Source: Deltaproteobacteria bacterium
GTDB lineage: Bacteria; Desulfobacterota; Desulfarculia; Adiutricales; Adiutricaceae
Assembly (NCBI GenBank): GCA_031276635.1
Contig: JAISMU010000123.1
Coordinates: 1-41,407, forward strand
Direction of reading: 5' to 3'
Length of the DNA stretch: 41,407 bases
In this document: positions 27,289-36,196 of the stretch, one piece after another
How positions within the stretch are numbered: position 1 is the stretch's first letter
How the letters are laid out: the number at the start of each line of letters is the position of its first letter
Made by a program: the position numbers and the translations under genes
The notes under the pieces: generated by a model
Told to the model about the DNA's origin: nothing
The model's database searches: none
What the model saw: the letters and a program-made list of their open reading frames with translations, nothing else

Positions 27289-28286
27289 ACGGTGGAATCC
27301 TTGTGTGAAACGAGTAAAGATAGAAAAAAACGCGCTCGATCAAACTGGCCAGGCAGGACAAGCTCTCTGAGCGTTGACAAGAGCCACTGACTAACATCAG
27401 AGGTTTTCTGGGTTGTTTCAAAATCGTCAAAATCTGATTGTCATTATTATTTTTGCCCACATATATGGCTCATTGGGCCTGGAGAGCCTTAGGCCTTCAC
27501 AAATATAAACCTTTTCCCAGGTAACTGTCAATATCCCTCGAAATTCCCAGAATTCGCCACTCGTGGTCGAATCCGCCCAGCTTCCGGCCAAGCCTCAAGG
27601 TGGGCAAGGAATCACTCGGCCCGGCTTGGGCCAGAGGCATTGACAATGATTAACCGATGAGCTGGTCAGCCAAGGTCAGGCGATGCCGCGCTTGAGAGAA
27701 CAACTCACCAGGCCCAGGCTGGCGGTTTCCTCATTTTCTGTTGATGGAGGGTTTCGGGCCAGGGCCCCCCGGCCCGAAAAGCGGGGCTAACCAAGTCTAT
27801 CGCTACTATAGCTAGGGGCTTTCTCTCTCTTGAAAAGAGAAGGAGGCCGCGCTCTTGATAGCAGTGGAAGACCAGGTTGGCCAACGAGGCGGGTAGCTCA
27901 GATATCAAGAGTTAACCAACTCATCCTTGGTTTTGTCATTATTCCGGCTACGGCCCATAAGAGTATCTCTAAGGGATAGTAGTGTCTAAATGACCTTTCT
28001 GATTGTTATAATAACAATTTAAATCTATTAGGTTTTATTAGATGACAAATATAATAAACTTTAATTATTTTTTAATGTTTATTTACATTAAGTTAAAAAA
28101 ATTTTTTTAAGTTAACTATTTACCTTCATCAGGATGGGACCAGAGGCTTTGTCCAGATGAGCTGAAGGGAATTGGGAGTTGGCTGAAGTCCTGGGCTCAA
28201 AGGGGGGGCAATTGGATCATTACTGATAATGGATATTTTTAATGTTAATATATTTCACTATTTGTATTATTTTTATAAAGTTAAAT
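27289..28286. other. One-kilobase region without a supported gene
   Basis: The first half is GC-rich and contains a perfect 9-base stem, TTTCGGGCC/GGCCCGAAA (27752-27779), and further short inverted repeats to about 27870. The second half is AT-rich apart from an island at 28129-28230. In that island a short plus-strand frame (28111-28242) reads WDQRLCPDELKGIGSWLKSW and then WIITDNGYF; it has a protein-like composition but no start codon or family match. It may be a gene remnant. Confidence 0.4.
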
Positions 28287-28940
28287 TTATATTTTATTTT
28301 TATTGAATAGAGCGTAAATTTTAGTCTTATCATAAATTACTAAAGAAACTTTATTTACATTTTTCCCTAAACCAAGATATTTTGAGACATAATTTTTCTC
28401 GTCAATCTGCTTTAGGGCTTCAATAGCCTTAAGATTCATCAGACGCCGGATCGCGGCGTCTCTGTTGGCTTGGATCTGGGATTGGTCCTCCGGCTTATAG
28501 CTTGATTTTTTTATTTTCGTTTGAGTTGATTTAACATTATTTACCATGTTATCTATCTTTATATATTTCATTTCTATTATAAATATATCAGTTTTAGATA
28601 TTTCTAAAACCATATCAATGTATCCATCACCAGTTGGATCCTCTATTTTAACTGAATGGTCAACCAGAGCCATGACGAACATAAGGCTCGTTTGATAAAA
28701 ACTCTCCAAAGGAATATGTAGTTTATTGTGAACCATGGCTAAAAACTGGTGAAAGCTGGTCTCAAGATCCAAAGCGCTCTTATTGGCAAAAGCCTGGACA
28801 ATAGCCTCAGATTTGATCTTCAACGCCAAAGGATTCTCCAAAGAAATATCTAATGACAATAAATTAGAAAAAAAAGAAATTTTTTGGCCTACATTGGTAT
28901 TATCGACTCGGTCAATAGTCAGATAACCAGTCTGAAACAT
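28287..28940 (-). pseudogene. C-terminal fragment of an AAA-like/PD-(D/E)XK nuclease gene
   Basis: The 217-residue frame begins at MFQTGYLTI, which in the AAA-ATPase-like + PD-(D/E)XK family (DUF1703/PDDEXK_9) lies in the middle of a protein of about 500-550 residues. The nuclease core is visible: IPLESFYQTSL, DPTGDGYIDMVLE and the IFIIEMKY strand, giving the D...ExK triad, then KNYVSKYLGLGKNV. The ATPase-like N-terminal part is missing and a stop lies about 21 codons upstream. Upstream, out of frame near 29250-29420, the minus strand reads fragments such as LQYVDNRDSLKDDFFVRILK, which could be a decayed YVDKT...RPRRFGK region. The fragment might still be expressed, but an inactivated copy is likelier. 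Confidence 0.7.
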
Positions 28941-29600
28941 TTTAAGCTGGCCAGACCAGAAGAAAAATATATCAGTAATTCCAGTTGGTTATCTGTTACT
29001 TCAACGTTGAAAAAAACTGATAAAAAGAAGTTCCGTCACTTCATTATCAAACTTATCCTATGATAGTTTAAATCGGAAAAAAATACAAGTTCGATTTCTC
29101 GGGTTCCTTTTCAAATCCTTCCGCTCGGATTTGGGCCAAATAACTATCACAACCAATTTTGACACCCTCGCGATAAGTCAACTTTTCAGGAATTACGATT
29201 GGTAAGTTGAAAATACTAATTTTATTTCAGGACAATTTTTAAAAACCAAGGTTTTTGCGAAGGTGTCTCTTTTATGCTTTTTTAATATTCTGACAAAAAA
29301 GTCATCTTTTAAAGAATCACGATTATCAACATATTGCAATTACGATTTTATTTGGGGTTTAACACAAAAACCGATTTTTCGCGAGGATATTATTTTTCTG
29401 TTTTTATAAAAAATTTTATTTTTTATATATAATAATATTATTAATTTAAAATTATGTTTAAGGATAATAAAAAAATTGCTAACTAACTTGTCAAATAAAA
29501 TTTTTTTAAACTATTTGAATTTTATCTTAAAATAAAAAACAATTTTTACGCTGAAGCCCTCTGGGGAAACCTGCCCCAAAACCCGGTAACCGGTAAACCC
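28941..29600. other. AT-rich region with probable nuclease-gene decay
   Basis: No intact ORF. Short minus-strand pieces at about 29250-29420 resemble the start of the nuclease family, but stops and frame changes interrupt them. Another open piece (about 29075-29220) contains LPIVIPEKLTYREG and has no recognised relation. Confidence 0.4.
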
Positions 29601-29629
29601 TTTACAGGCCTGGCCAAAACCCTTAATAT
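29601..29629 (+). promoter_or_regulatory. Strong sigma-70 promoter upstream of trmFO
   Basis: TTTACA and TAATAT are separated by exactly 17 bases. An ATG at 29637 lies where transcription would begin and opens a 35-codon frame (RVFDPPIPGDPQTRRYAG...) ending at 29744. That frame could be a leaderless leader peptide or coincidence. trmFO begins 250 bases further on. Confidence 0.55.
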
Positions 29630-29888
29630 TATAGTCATGAGAGTTTTCGACCCGCCCATTCCGGGCGACCCCCAGACCCGGCGTTACGCCGGAGACATTT
29701 TAGCCGTCTGGACCGCCTGGCCCCAAGGCCCGCGCTCTTTCTGAAAGGCCATGAGCAATGCCTTTGAATCCAACCTTTTGGCCTATTCACCTGGTTAAAT
29801 GGCCCCTGGTTTTTCCTGGCCCCAACCGGTCGCGCCCCTCAGATTCTCCCGGAGGAACCTGTCGCGCCTCGGGAGCGGGCTTAAAGTC

Positions 29889-31220
29889 ATGACCAGGGAA
29901 GTCCACGTTATCGGTGGGGGCCTGGCCGGTTGCGAGGCCGCCACCCGCCTGGCCGCTCACGGTTTGCGGCCAATCATCTGGGAGATGAAACCCCACAAGT
30001 TTTCCCCGGCCCACCGCCTGGAGACCCTGGCCGAGCTGGTCTGCTCCAACTCCTTGCGGGCTGACAGCCCGGAAAAGGCGGTGGGGCTTTTAAAGGAAGA
30101 GTTGACAAAACTGGGTTCGGTGGTCATGCGGGCGGCCCTGGAAACTCAAGTTCCCGCTGGCCGGTGCCTGGCCGTGGATCGGCTCCTCTTCAGCCAGCGG
30201 GTAACCGAGCTGGTCTCGGCCCTCCCCGGGGTGGAGATCCGCCGGACGGAGTTCACTGGCGAGGAGGTCCCCCCCGGCCCCCTGATTCTGGCCGGTGGCC
30301 CCCTGGCCTCGGATCCCCTAGTTGACTTCATCAAAAAGCGGGCCCTGGAAAAGAATCTTTTTTTCTATGACGCCTTGGCTCCCATTGTCACCTTTGACTC
30401 CCTGGACCTGACCAAAATGTACAAGGCTGATCGCTATGGAGAGTCAGGCGAGGGAGATTACCTCAACTGCCCCTTGACCGAGGAGGAGTACGCGGTTTTT
30501 TATCAGGCCCTGGTGGAGGCGGATCAGGTCGAGCCCCGCTCTTTTGAGGAAAACCGCTGCTTTGAGGGGTGCCTGCCCATTGAGATCATGGCCGCCCGGG
30601 GCCCGCGAACCCTGACGTTCGGGCCGATGAAGCCGGTAGGCCTCAATGATCCCAAAACCGGTCGCCGGCCCGCGGCGGTGGCTCAGTTGCGTCGGGAGAA
30701 TCTGGCCGGGACCCTGTGGAACCTGGTTGGCTTCCAAACCCGCTTGACCCGCCCGGCCCAGGACCGAGTTTTTCGGTTGATTCCGGGCCTGGCCAAAGCG
30801 GAGTTTAGTCGCTATGGAGCCATTCACCGCAACACCTATCTGGAGGCCCCGGAAACCTTGGACTATTATCAGCGGCTCAAAACGGACCCCGAGATCTTCA
30901 TCGCCGGTCAGCTGTCCGGGGTGGAAGGTTACGTGGAGTCAGCCGCCCAGGGCCTGTGGGCCGGGGAAAACGCGGCCCGTCAGGCCCTGGGCCTACCGTT
31001 GACCCGACCGCCCCGGGAAACGGCCCTGGGCTCTTTGCTGAGTCATCTAGACAGTTTTGGCGGGCGCAAAGATTTCGCCCCCTCCAACATCAATTTCGGC
31101 CTCTTCCCTCCCCCACCCGCCGACGCCCCGCGCAAAATTCCGGGAGCCTGGCGGGTTGAGCGGGCTCGAGCGGCCCTGGAGACGTTTTTGAAAGAAATTA
31201 ACTATGCCTATTGGTCATAA
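29889..31220 (+). CDS. trmFO: Folate-dependent tRNA (uracil-54-C5)-methyltransferase
   Basis: TrmFO makes ribothymidine at position 54 of tRNA using methylene-tetrahydrofolate and FAD. Visible features are the N-terminal FAD-binding GGGLAGCEAA (residues 9-18), WEMKP, the conserved ELVCSNSLRAD, YLNCPLTEEEY, ENRCFEGCLPIE with its conserved cysteines, FGPMKPVGL, GFQTRLT, RNTYLEAP and the FAD-proximal AGQLSGVEGYVESAAQG. At 443 residues it has the usual length. The ATG at 29889 matches the family start; the frame is open to 29799 without homology. GC-rich and typical of the chromosome. The last 17 bases overlap the following lipoprotein gene, suggesting coupled translation. Confidence 0.95.
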   Translation: MTREVHVIGGGLAGCEAATRLAAHGLRPIIWEMKPHKFSPAHRLETLAELVCSNSLRADSPEKAVGLLKEELTKLGSVVMRAALETQVPAGRCLAVDRLLFSQRVTELVSALPGVEIRRTEFTGEEVPPGPLILAGGPLASDPLVDFIKKRALEKNLFFYDALAPIVTFDSLDLTKMYKADRYGESGEGDYLNCPLTEEEYAVFYQALVEADQVEPRSFEENRCFEGCLPIEIMAARGPRTLTFGPMKPVGLNDPKTGRRPAAVAQLRRENLAGTLWNLVGFQTRLTRPAQDRVFRLIPGLAKAEFSRYGAIHRNTYLEAPETLDYYQRLKTDPEIFIAGQLSGVEGYVESAAQGLWAGENAARQALGLPLTRPPRETALGSLLSHLDSFGGRKDFAPSNINFGLFPPPPADAPRKIPGAWRVERARAALETFLKEINYAYWS

Positions 31221-32064
31221 AACATCGCTCGTGGGGGTTCTGTTGGGCCTTCTGCTCGCTTTGGGCTGCTCGCCGAAACCAGTCTGGCACTCCCTGCTGC
31301 CCCCGGAAATCGGGGTAGGCGAGTTTTCTGGCCCCGGCGGGGAGGCTTTAACCACCGAGCTCAAACGCCGAGAATCGCCCAAGCCCTTGAGTGGCCGAAC
31401 CCTGATCCTGTCTGGCCAGACCCAATTCACCCACCAGACCACCAAATCCCAGGAAACTGTCTTGACGGTCACGAAAAAGACCGGCGACCAGACCTCCACG
31501 CAGACCATTCCCTTGATTGTGGCCGACGCCAAATTCGGGGCCAGCTGGTCGCTGGTCCCGGTCGGCTCCAACCAAGCCCAGAAAACCGGCCAGACTGAGG
31601 AAGTCTGGCGTCGCAGCTATGGCGGCTATCTGGCCCAGGAAGGGGTGGCTGACGCCACCCCGGAGGAACCGGAAAAAGTCCGGGACAACCTGCTAGCCAA
31701 ATCGCTGGCGGCCTTGATTGTGGCCGAGCTGGGCCCCGACCACACCCCCTACAACCTGGCCAAAGCCTATGACCAGCAATCCGTGGAGGCGGCCCAGCTG
31801 GTGAGCCAAGGCCATTGGGACGAGGCGGCCAAAATCTGGCGAGAGATCCTGGAGGACAACCCCAATTACGCCCCGGCCCTTTACAACCTGGCCCTATACC
31901 ACGAAAGGTCCGGCCAGCTGGGCGAAGCCTGGAAATATTACCGCCTAGCCTACCGCAGCTATGATGACCTGGCCCGACGGGAGGCCCTGACCCGAACTAC
32001 GGACATAATGTTCCGTCTGGGCCGGCCCCCCTGGCTCTGGGACCATTATTTTTACAGCTACTAA
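31204..32064 (+). CDS. Lipoprotein with C-terminal TPR
   Basis: This is a 286-residue predicted lipoprotein: the signal peptide SLVGVLLGLLLALGC ends in a lipobox-like ALGC. The middle is rich in Thr, Ser and Gln and probably beta-structured. Residues about 190-265 form two TPR-like units (AAQLVSQGHWDEAAKIWREI, YAPALYNLALYHERSGQLGE, AWKYYRLAYRSYDD). It starts inside the end of trmFO and is followed by a terminator, so the two form a short operon, though no functional link is known. Envelope assembly or interaction is a reasonable guess; no enzyme motif is present. Confidence 0.85.
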   Translation: MPIGHKTSLVGVLLGLLLALGCSPKPVWHSLLPPEIGVGEFSGPGGEALTTELKRRESPKPLSGRTLILSGQTQFTHQTTKSQETVLTVTKKTGDQTSTQTIPLIVADAKFGASWSLVPVGSNQAQKTGQTEEVWRRSYGGYLAQEGVADATPEEPEKVRDNLLAKSLAALIVAELGPDHTPYNLAKAYDQQSVEAAQLVSQGHWDEAAKIWREILEDNPNYAPALYNLALYHERSGQLGEAWKYYRLAYRSYDDLARREALTRTTDIMFRLGRPPWLWDHYFYSY

Positions 32065-32090
32065 CCAGGGCCCAACCCTCTCAGCCAAAG

Positions 32091-32130
32091 AACCCCGCGT
32101 AGGCCAACGACTCAGGCCCCCGCGGGGTTT
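32091..32130 (+). terminator. Terminator of the trmFO-lipoprotein unit
   Basis: AACCCCGCG and CGCGGGGTT pair across a 21-base loop, ending in TTT, 27 bases after the lipoprotein stop. Confidence 0.65.
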
Positions 32131-32238
32131 CAAAGTCACCTTTAATCGGTCTTGACCTCGCCAGTTGGAGACGAGGCCAGCCCGCGAGACTTCAGTTTTT
32201 TTCCTGATCGACCACCGAGTCAACCTAAATTAAAATCA

Positions 32239-33348
32239 TCACTTGCTCGCCGCCTGGTTTTCTTCCTTTTTTTCTCCCACGTTTTCCGCCGAGGCCGCGG
32301 GCGACTCTTTCTCGATCACGGTCAACAGGGCTTCGGCTTCCTCCAGCCCGTTTTCCGCGGCCAAGGCTATCCAGTAATTGCCCAGATCAACGTTCTTGGC
32401 CACGCCAATCCCACCACGATAGGCCAACCCCAGGAAGTACTGAGCCGCCCCCTCGTCATTGTCAGCGGCCAGTTTGTAGAGCAAAACCGCCAAAAGCTTA
32501 TCGGTCGGGACGCCCTCGCCATTCTGATAAAGATTGCCCAGTCTGGTCAAAGCCTCAACATTGCCCTCAATGGCGGCCCCAAAGTACAATTTGGCCGCCT
32601 GGGCCTTATTGACGGGAGCCCCCTCGCCGGTGTCATATATCACGCCCAGGTTATACAGGGCCTCGTTATCGCCCTGGTTGGCCGACAAGAGATAATATTT
32701 AATCCCCTCGGCCTTATTCTCCGGGGTTCCTTCGCCAAAAAAATAAGCTTGGGCCAGCTCAAATTGAGCGCTGGAGTCGCCCTGGGCGGCGGCCAGGCTA
32801 AACCACTTAAAAGCCTCAGCCTTGTCCTCTTTGACTCCCACGCCATCCTCATACATTTTGGCCAGAAGGAATTGAGCCTGGACATTGCCCTTTTCAGCGG
32901 CCAGGCGAAAATATTTCAGTCCCTCCTCCACGTTCTCCTCAATGGCGTCACCTTCTAAATACAACTCCCCAAGAGTGAACTGCGAATCAATGTGGCCTTT
33001 GTCCGCGGCCTGGCGATACAATTTAATCGCCTCCTCCACGTTCTCATCTATGCCGTCGCCGAAAAAGTAGGCCTCAGCCAGATCATATTGGGCGTCGAGA
33101 TCCCCGGCCTGGGCTTTCTTTTGCAGCTCCACCACCTCAGGGTCAATTTCCGGGGGACTGGTGACCGAGTCGGTCGGAGTTCCAAGGGTAGCGGGAGTGG
33201 CCGGGGCGGCTGGAGAGGCTGGAGTGGCCGGGGTGGCTGGTTTTTTATCCTGCGCCAGGGCCACTCCCGCTAACGCGAAAAAGGCCCCCCAGGCCATGAC
33301 GGCCAACAACAACGAAAAAAAACCAACTAAAGCGAAATTTCGCCTCAT
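32239..33348 (-). CDS. Exported Sel1-repeat protein
   Basis: This 369-residue protein has a signal peptide (FFSLLLAVMAWGAFFALAGVALA), then a Pro/Ala/Thr linker (ATPATPASPAAPATPATLG) and about seven Sel1 repeats (residues about 75-340). The cores are AEAFKWFSLAAAQGDSSAQF and ALYNLGVIYDTGEGAPVNKA. The end is Glu/Lys-rich (ENVGEKKEENQAASK) rather than strongly basic. The ATG has an ideal GGAGG. Its repeats are more acidic than those of the cytosolic array (many DGIDENVEE insertions). It is likely periplasmic and could be a SelR/ExoR-like regulator or adaptor of envelope sensors; this is an analogy, not evidence. Confidence 0.9.
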   Translation of the reverse strand: MRRNFALVGFFSLLLAVMAWGAFFALAGVALAQDKKPATPATPASPAAPATPATLGTPTDSVTSPPEIDPEVVELQKKAQAGDLDAQYDLAEAYFFGDGIDENVEEAIKLYRQAADKGHIDSQFTLGELYLEGDAIEENVEEGLKYFRLAAEKGNVQAQFLLAKMYEDGVGVKEDKAEAFKWFSLAAAQGDSSAQFELAQAYFFGEGTPENKAEGIKYYLLSANQGDNEALYNLGVIYDTGEGAPVNKAQAAKLYFGAAIEGNVEALTRLGNLYQNGEGVPTDKLLAVLLYKLAADNDEGAAQYFLGLAYRGGIGVAKNVDLGNYWIALAAENGLEEAEALLTVIEKESPAASAENVGEKKEENQAASK

Positions 33349-34012
33349 CGATAACCTCCAAAAAAATGATAAACGCCTTTATCTAAAGATGACGGGGCCC
33401 CAGGACAGAATTTGGCTGTCACTGGCTAAAACCCCAAATTTTTATTCCCACCAGCCTCGACCTTAGGACGGCTGGATTTTACTCGTTTCGCCAATCCCGC
33501 CCCTGGCCAATGGCGTCTGAAACCTCACTCAGGCTCGTCATTTGAGCGATGAGTCTAATAAGCCTCTTAACTCGCTCCAGGGGAACGCCTTTGAGAGGCG
33601 GTTTTTTGGACGCGACAGGGGCCATCGCTCGCGAGCCATTGAAGGCGCTTACGCCTGATATTCCGAGGAACGGCGGCCTCAGGGTTTGTGGTCAAGGCCT
33701 GATATGAGGCTTCTTTTTTCAGGCCCTCAACGCCCACGTCCCAATTCACCCCCTGTCCACAACCGCTGGAGGAATCTTCAAAAATATCCGCTCAACCATA
33801 GTCAATAATAATAGGAAAATTAAAAAAAACATATCATATTGACAGACCTCAGCGCAAATAGTTTACGGTGCAAAATATTAAAGCTAAAGATTTGACCAGA
33901 TTAAGACCCCTAAAATTCAATCTACCAGAATAAATTAACCGTTTAAAAAATCATCTAGCAGATAAATTTAAGAAAAAAAATATTAACTTATTATATAATA
34001 CTAGATGTAGAC
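33349..34012. other. Spacer, no gene seen
   Basis: The left half is moderately GC-rich with only weak ORFs. From 33780 it is AT-rich and runs into the end of the next Sel1 gene. No terminator hairpin with a T-run is evident for that gene. Confidence 0.4.
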
Positions 34013-35386
34013 CTAATTATCATTAAATTTATCTAAAAGTTTCTGGGCTTCCCGATCGCCTTTTTCCGCGGCCAGCTCAAGCCACTTCCTGGCCTCGTTT
34101 AAATCCCTAACCGTCCCATCGCCAATTTTATAAGCCATCGCCAGACTAAATTGAGCCCCAGCGTGACCGCGCTCGGCGGCCAGGCGGAACCATTTCAAGG
34201 CCTCGGCCTTATCCACCGCCACGCCTTCACCTAAGCTGTAACAAACGCCTAAATTGTACTGAGCGACCACAACCCCCTGATTCGCGGCTAAAGAGTACCA
34301 CCTGGCGGCCTCGGGCTTATTGATCTCCACCCCGTCGCCATAGTCACAAGCCAGGCCCATATTGAACTGAGCCCGAGAGTCGCCGCCCAACGCGGCCAAT
34401 TGACACCATTTTATGGCCTCAGCCCGGTCCACCTTAACTCCGCCGAGACCAAGATCGTAAGCCAAAGACAGGTTAAACTGCGCCTTGGGGTGACCACGCT
34501 CAGCGGCCTGACGGAACCACCACATGGCCATTTCAGGGTCTTTCTCAACTCCCTCGCCCTCTTTTCGCATAATTGCCAAGCGATAAAAGGCCTCGACAAC
34601 GTCTGACTCAGCCGCCATCAAAAACCAGTCCGCGGCTCTGGCCTTGTCAACCGGGGCGCCATAACCCTCATAATAAATCACGCCTAAATTGTACTGAGCC
34701 TTAGCGTGGCCATTATTGGCGGCCAGGAGGAAATATTCCCGCGATTTAACCGGATCCGGCTCAACGCCCTCGCCATCGCGGTAGGCCAAAGCCAGGCGAA
34801 ATTGAGATTTGGCGTTACCCTGGGCGGCCGATCTTAGATACCAATTAATTGCCTCGGCCACGTCCCCAGGGGTACCCTCGCCAAGGTCATAACAAAGAGC
34901 CAGGTTATACTGAGCTTCGTCAACTCCCTCCTCAGCGGCCTGAAGAAACCATTTGAAAGCCTCGACTTTGTCCTCAGGAACTCCCCAGCCCTTGTTCAAG
35001 AGCAAGCCCACATAAAACTTAGCCTTGTGATTGCCTCCCTCAGCGGCCTTGAGAAACCAGGCAAAGCTCAGGCTAGCGTCAGGTGAGACGCCGTCACCCC
35101 GCAAATAAGACAAAGCCAAATTGACCTGGGCTTTAAGGTGCCCTCCCTCAGCCGCCTTGAGATACCATTTCGCGGCCTCGACTTGGTTAATTTCCACCGC
35201 CTGGCCAAAATCATAACAAACAGCGACATTAAATTGAGCCTCAAGATCGCCATTGACGGCCTCCTTGAGGGTCTTGAGGAAATCCGACAACTGATTGAGC
35301 GGGGAGTTCGCCACATCGAGCGATTTTTTTTTGACTTCCCTGCCTTTCAGGTCAGCCGAGTTTAATAAACCCTCTGAATATTCCAC
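34013..35386 (-). CDS. Long cytosolic Sel1-repeat protein
   Basis: The 457-residue product has no signal peptide and about eleven consecutive Sel1 repeats (residues about 45-450), with near-perfect cores such as AAKWYLKAAEGGHLKAQVNL, AFKWFLQAAEEGVDEAQYNL and ALKWFRLAAERGHAGAQFSL. It ends directly after the last repeat (LLDKFNDN), without the linker and basic tail of the 14.6-20.8 kb family. The GTG start has AAGGA upstream. The high internal similarity suggests growth by repeat duplication. Expected to form one continuous superhelical binding surface; partners are unknown. Confidence 0.9.
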   Translation of the reverse strand: MEYSEGLLNSADLKGREVKKKSLDVANSPLNQLSDFLKTLKEAVNGDLEAQFNVAVCYDFGQAVEINQVEAAKWYLKAAEGGHLKAQVNLALSYLRGDGVSPDASLSFAWFLKAAEGGNHKAKFYVGLLLNKGWGVPEDKVEAFKWFLQAAEEGVDEAQYNLALCYDLGEGTPGDVAEAINWYLRSAAQGNAKSQFRLALAYRDGEGVEPDPVKSREYFLLAANNGHAKAQYNLGVIYYEGYGAPVDKARAADWFLMAAESDVVEAFYRLAIMRKEGEGVEKDPEMAMWWFRQAAERGHPKAQFNLSLAYDLGLGGVKVDRAEAIKWCQLAALGGDSRAQFNMGLACDYGDGVEINKPEAARWYSLAANQGVVVAQYNLGVCYSLGEGVAVDKAEALKWFRLAAERGHAGAQFSLAMAYKIGDGTVRDLNEARKWLELAAEKGDREAQKLLDKFNDN

Positions 35387-35922
35387 GCCAAATCCTTACC
35401 TGGCCAAACTGGCCTTAAAAACTCGATATAATCAACAAAAAAAAACAACAACCTAAATGAAAAACCCAAGGCCGGACAATTCCAAGCGGCGTAAACAGGA
35501 AGTTTATAAAAATCAGCTTGGGGCCAAACTATAAACCTCGGCCCACGGCGACTCCCGCGGAAAAGCCCAACTCCGCGAAAGTATCCCCGAAGGCGAACAT
35601 AAACATAACTTTTTGTCTCTTCAAAATAGTTCCAGCTGTAATATGAGGCTCTCCGCGGATTTAAGCCAGCGCTCTGAGAGAGAAATCAGTTTCCCTTTAA
35701 TCCGCCTCAAATTATTAATATGGTTTTTTCGCCTTCCCTTGCCCTGAGTCATCGCGCTTATTGTCGCTGGGATATAAACTTGTCTCTTAAATATTAATTT
35801 GCGAGCTCTCCAGGTTTTGACTCAGGCTCTGGGGCTCATTCGACTCCGTTGCCAGCCTTGAAAACAAAGAGCCGCGGGGGGAGGCGTCTTAATTCTATTG
35901 CGAAGCGATGAGAGCTTTTTTT
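35387..35922. other. Spacer with a decayed copy of the small lipoprotein end
   Basis: No intact gene. On the minus strand, about 35800-35870 translates as TESNEPQSLSQNLESSQINI before a stop, echoing the C-terminus of the small lipoprotein immediately upstream (SEDDEGLSLTQNLGNFQKI). The underlying DNA shares caggttttga(c/g)tcaggctc. It is a probable remnant of a duplicated gene. Confidence 0.45.
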
Positions 35923-36096
35923 TCATATTTTTTGGAAATTCCCCAGGTTTTGAGTCAGGCTCAGGCCTTCGTCATCTTCCGAGGCCGGAGTCAAAATCCC
36001 TAAGCCAGCGACCACAACCGGGTTAGAAGACGGGCCAGGACAAGCTCCGGTGACCAAGGGAAAGACCACGAACCCCAACGCGTAAATTTGTCTCAT
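35923..36096 (-). CDS. Small putative lipoprotein
   Basis: An ATG at 36096 with AGGA upstream gives 57 residues: signal RQIYALGFVVFPLVTGAC with a plausible lipobox (TGAC), then a short Pro/Ser/Gly segment and an acidic SEDDEGLSLTQNLGNFQ end. The frame is open further upstream to 36192, but that part crosses the terminator of the preceding Sel1 gene and is unlikely to be coding. No family recognised. A degenerate copy of its end lies just downstream, which supports it being a real, duplicated unit. Confidence 0.5.
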   Translation of the reverse strand: MRQIYALGFVVFPLVTGACPGPSSNPVVVAGLGILTPASEDDEGLSLTQNLGNFQKI

Positions 36097-36132
36097 TAAA
36101 ATTCCTGACCTGGAGGGTGTTTTATTGTCAAT

Positions 36133-36180
36133 TAAAAAGGCGACGGTTGGGGACACGGATGGTTCCCTCTGACCGTCGCC
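36133..36180 (-). terminator. Terminator of the exported Sel1 gene
   Basis: GGCGACGGT and ACCGTCGCC form a perfect 9-base stem followed on the minus strand by five T residues, starting 16 bases after the stop of the gene at 36197. Confidence 0.8.
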
Positions 36181-36196
36181 AGTCAATCTCATTTAT

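Noticed and set aside
27889-27960. tRNA-like start gcgggtagctcag
   Set aside because: No TpsiC arm (GGTTCGAATCC-like) and no complementary acceptor strand follow.
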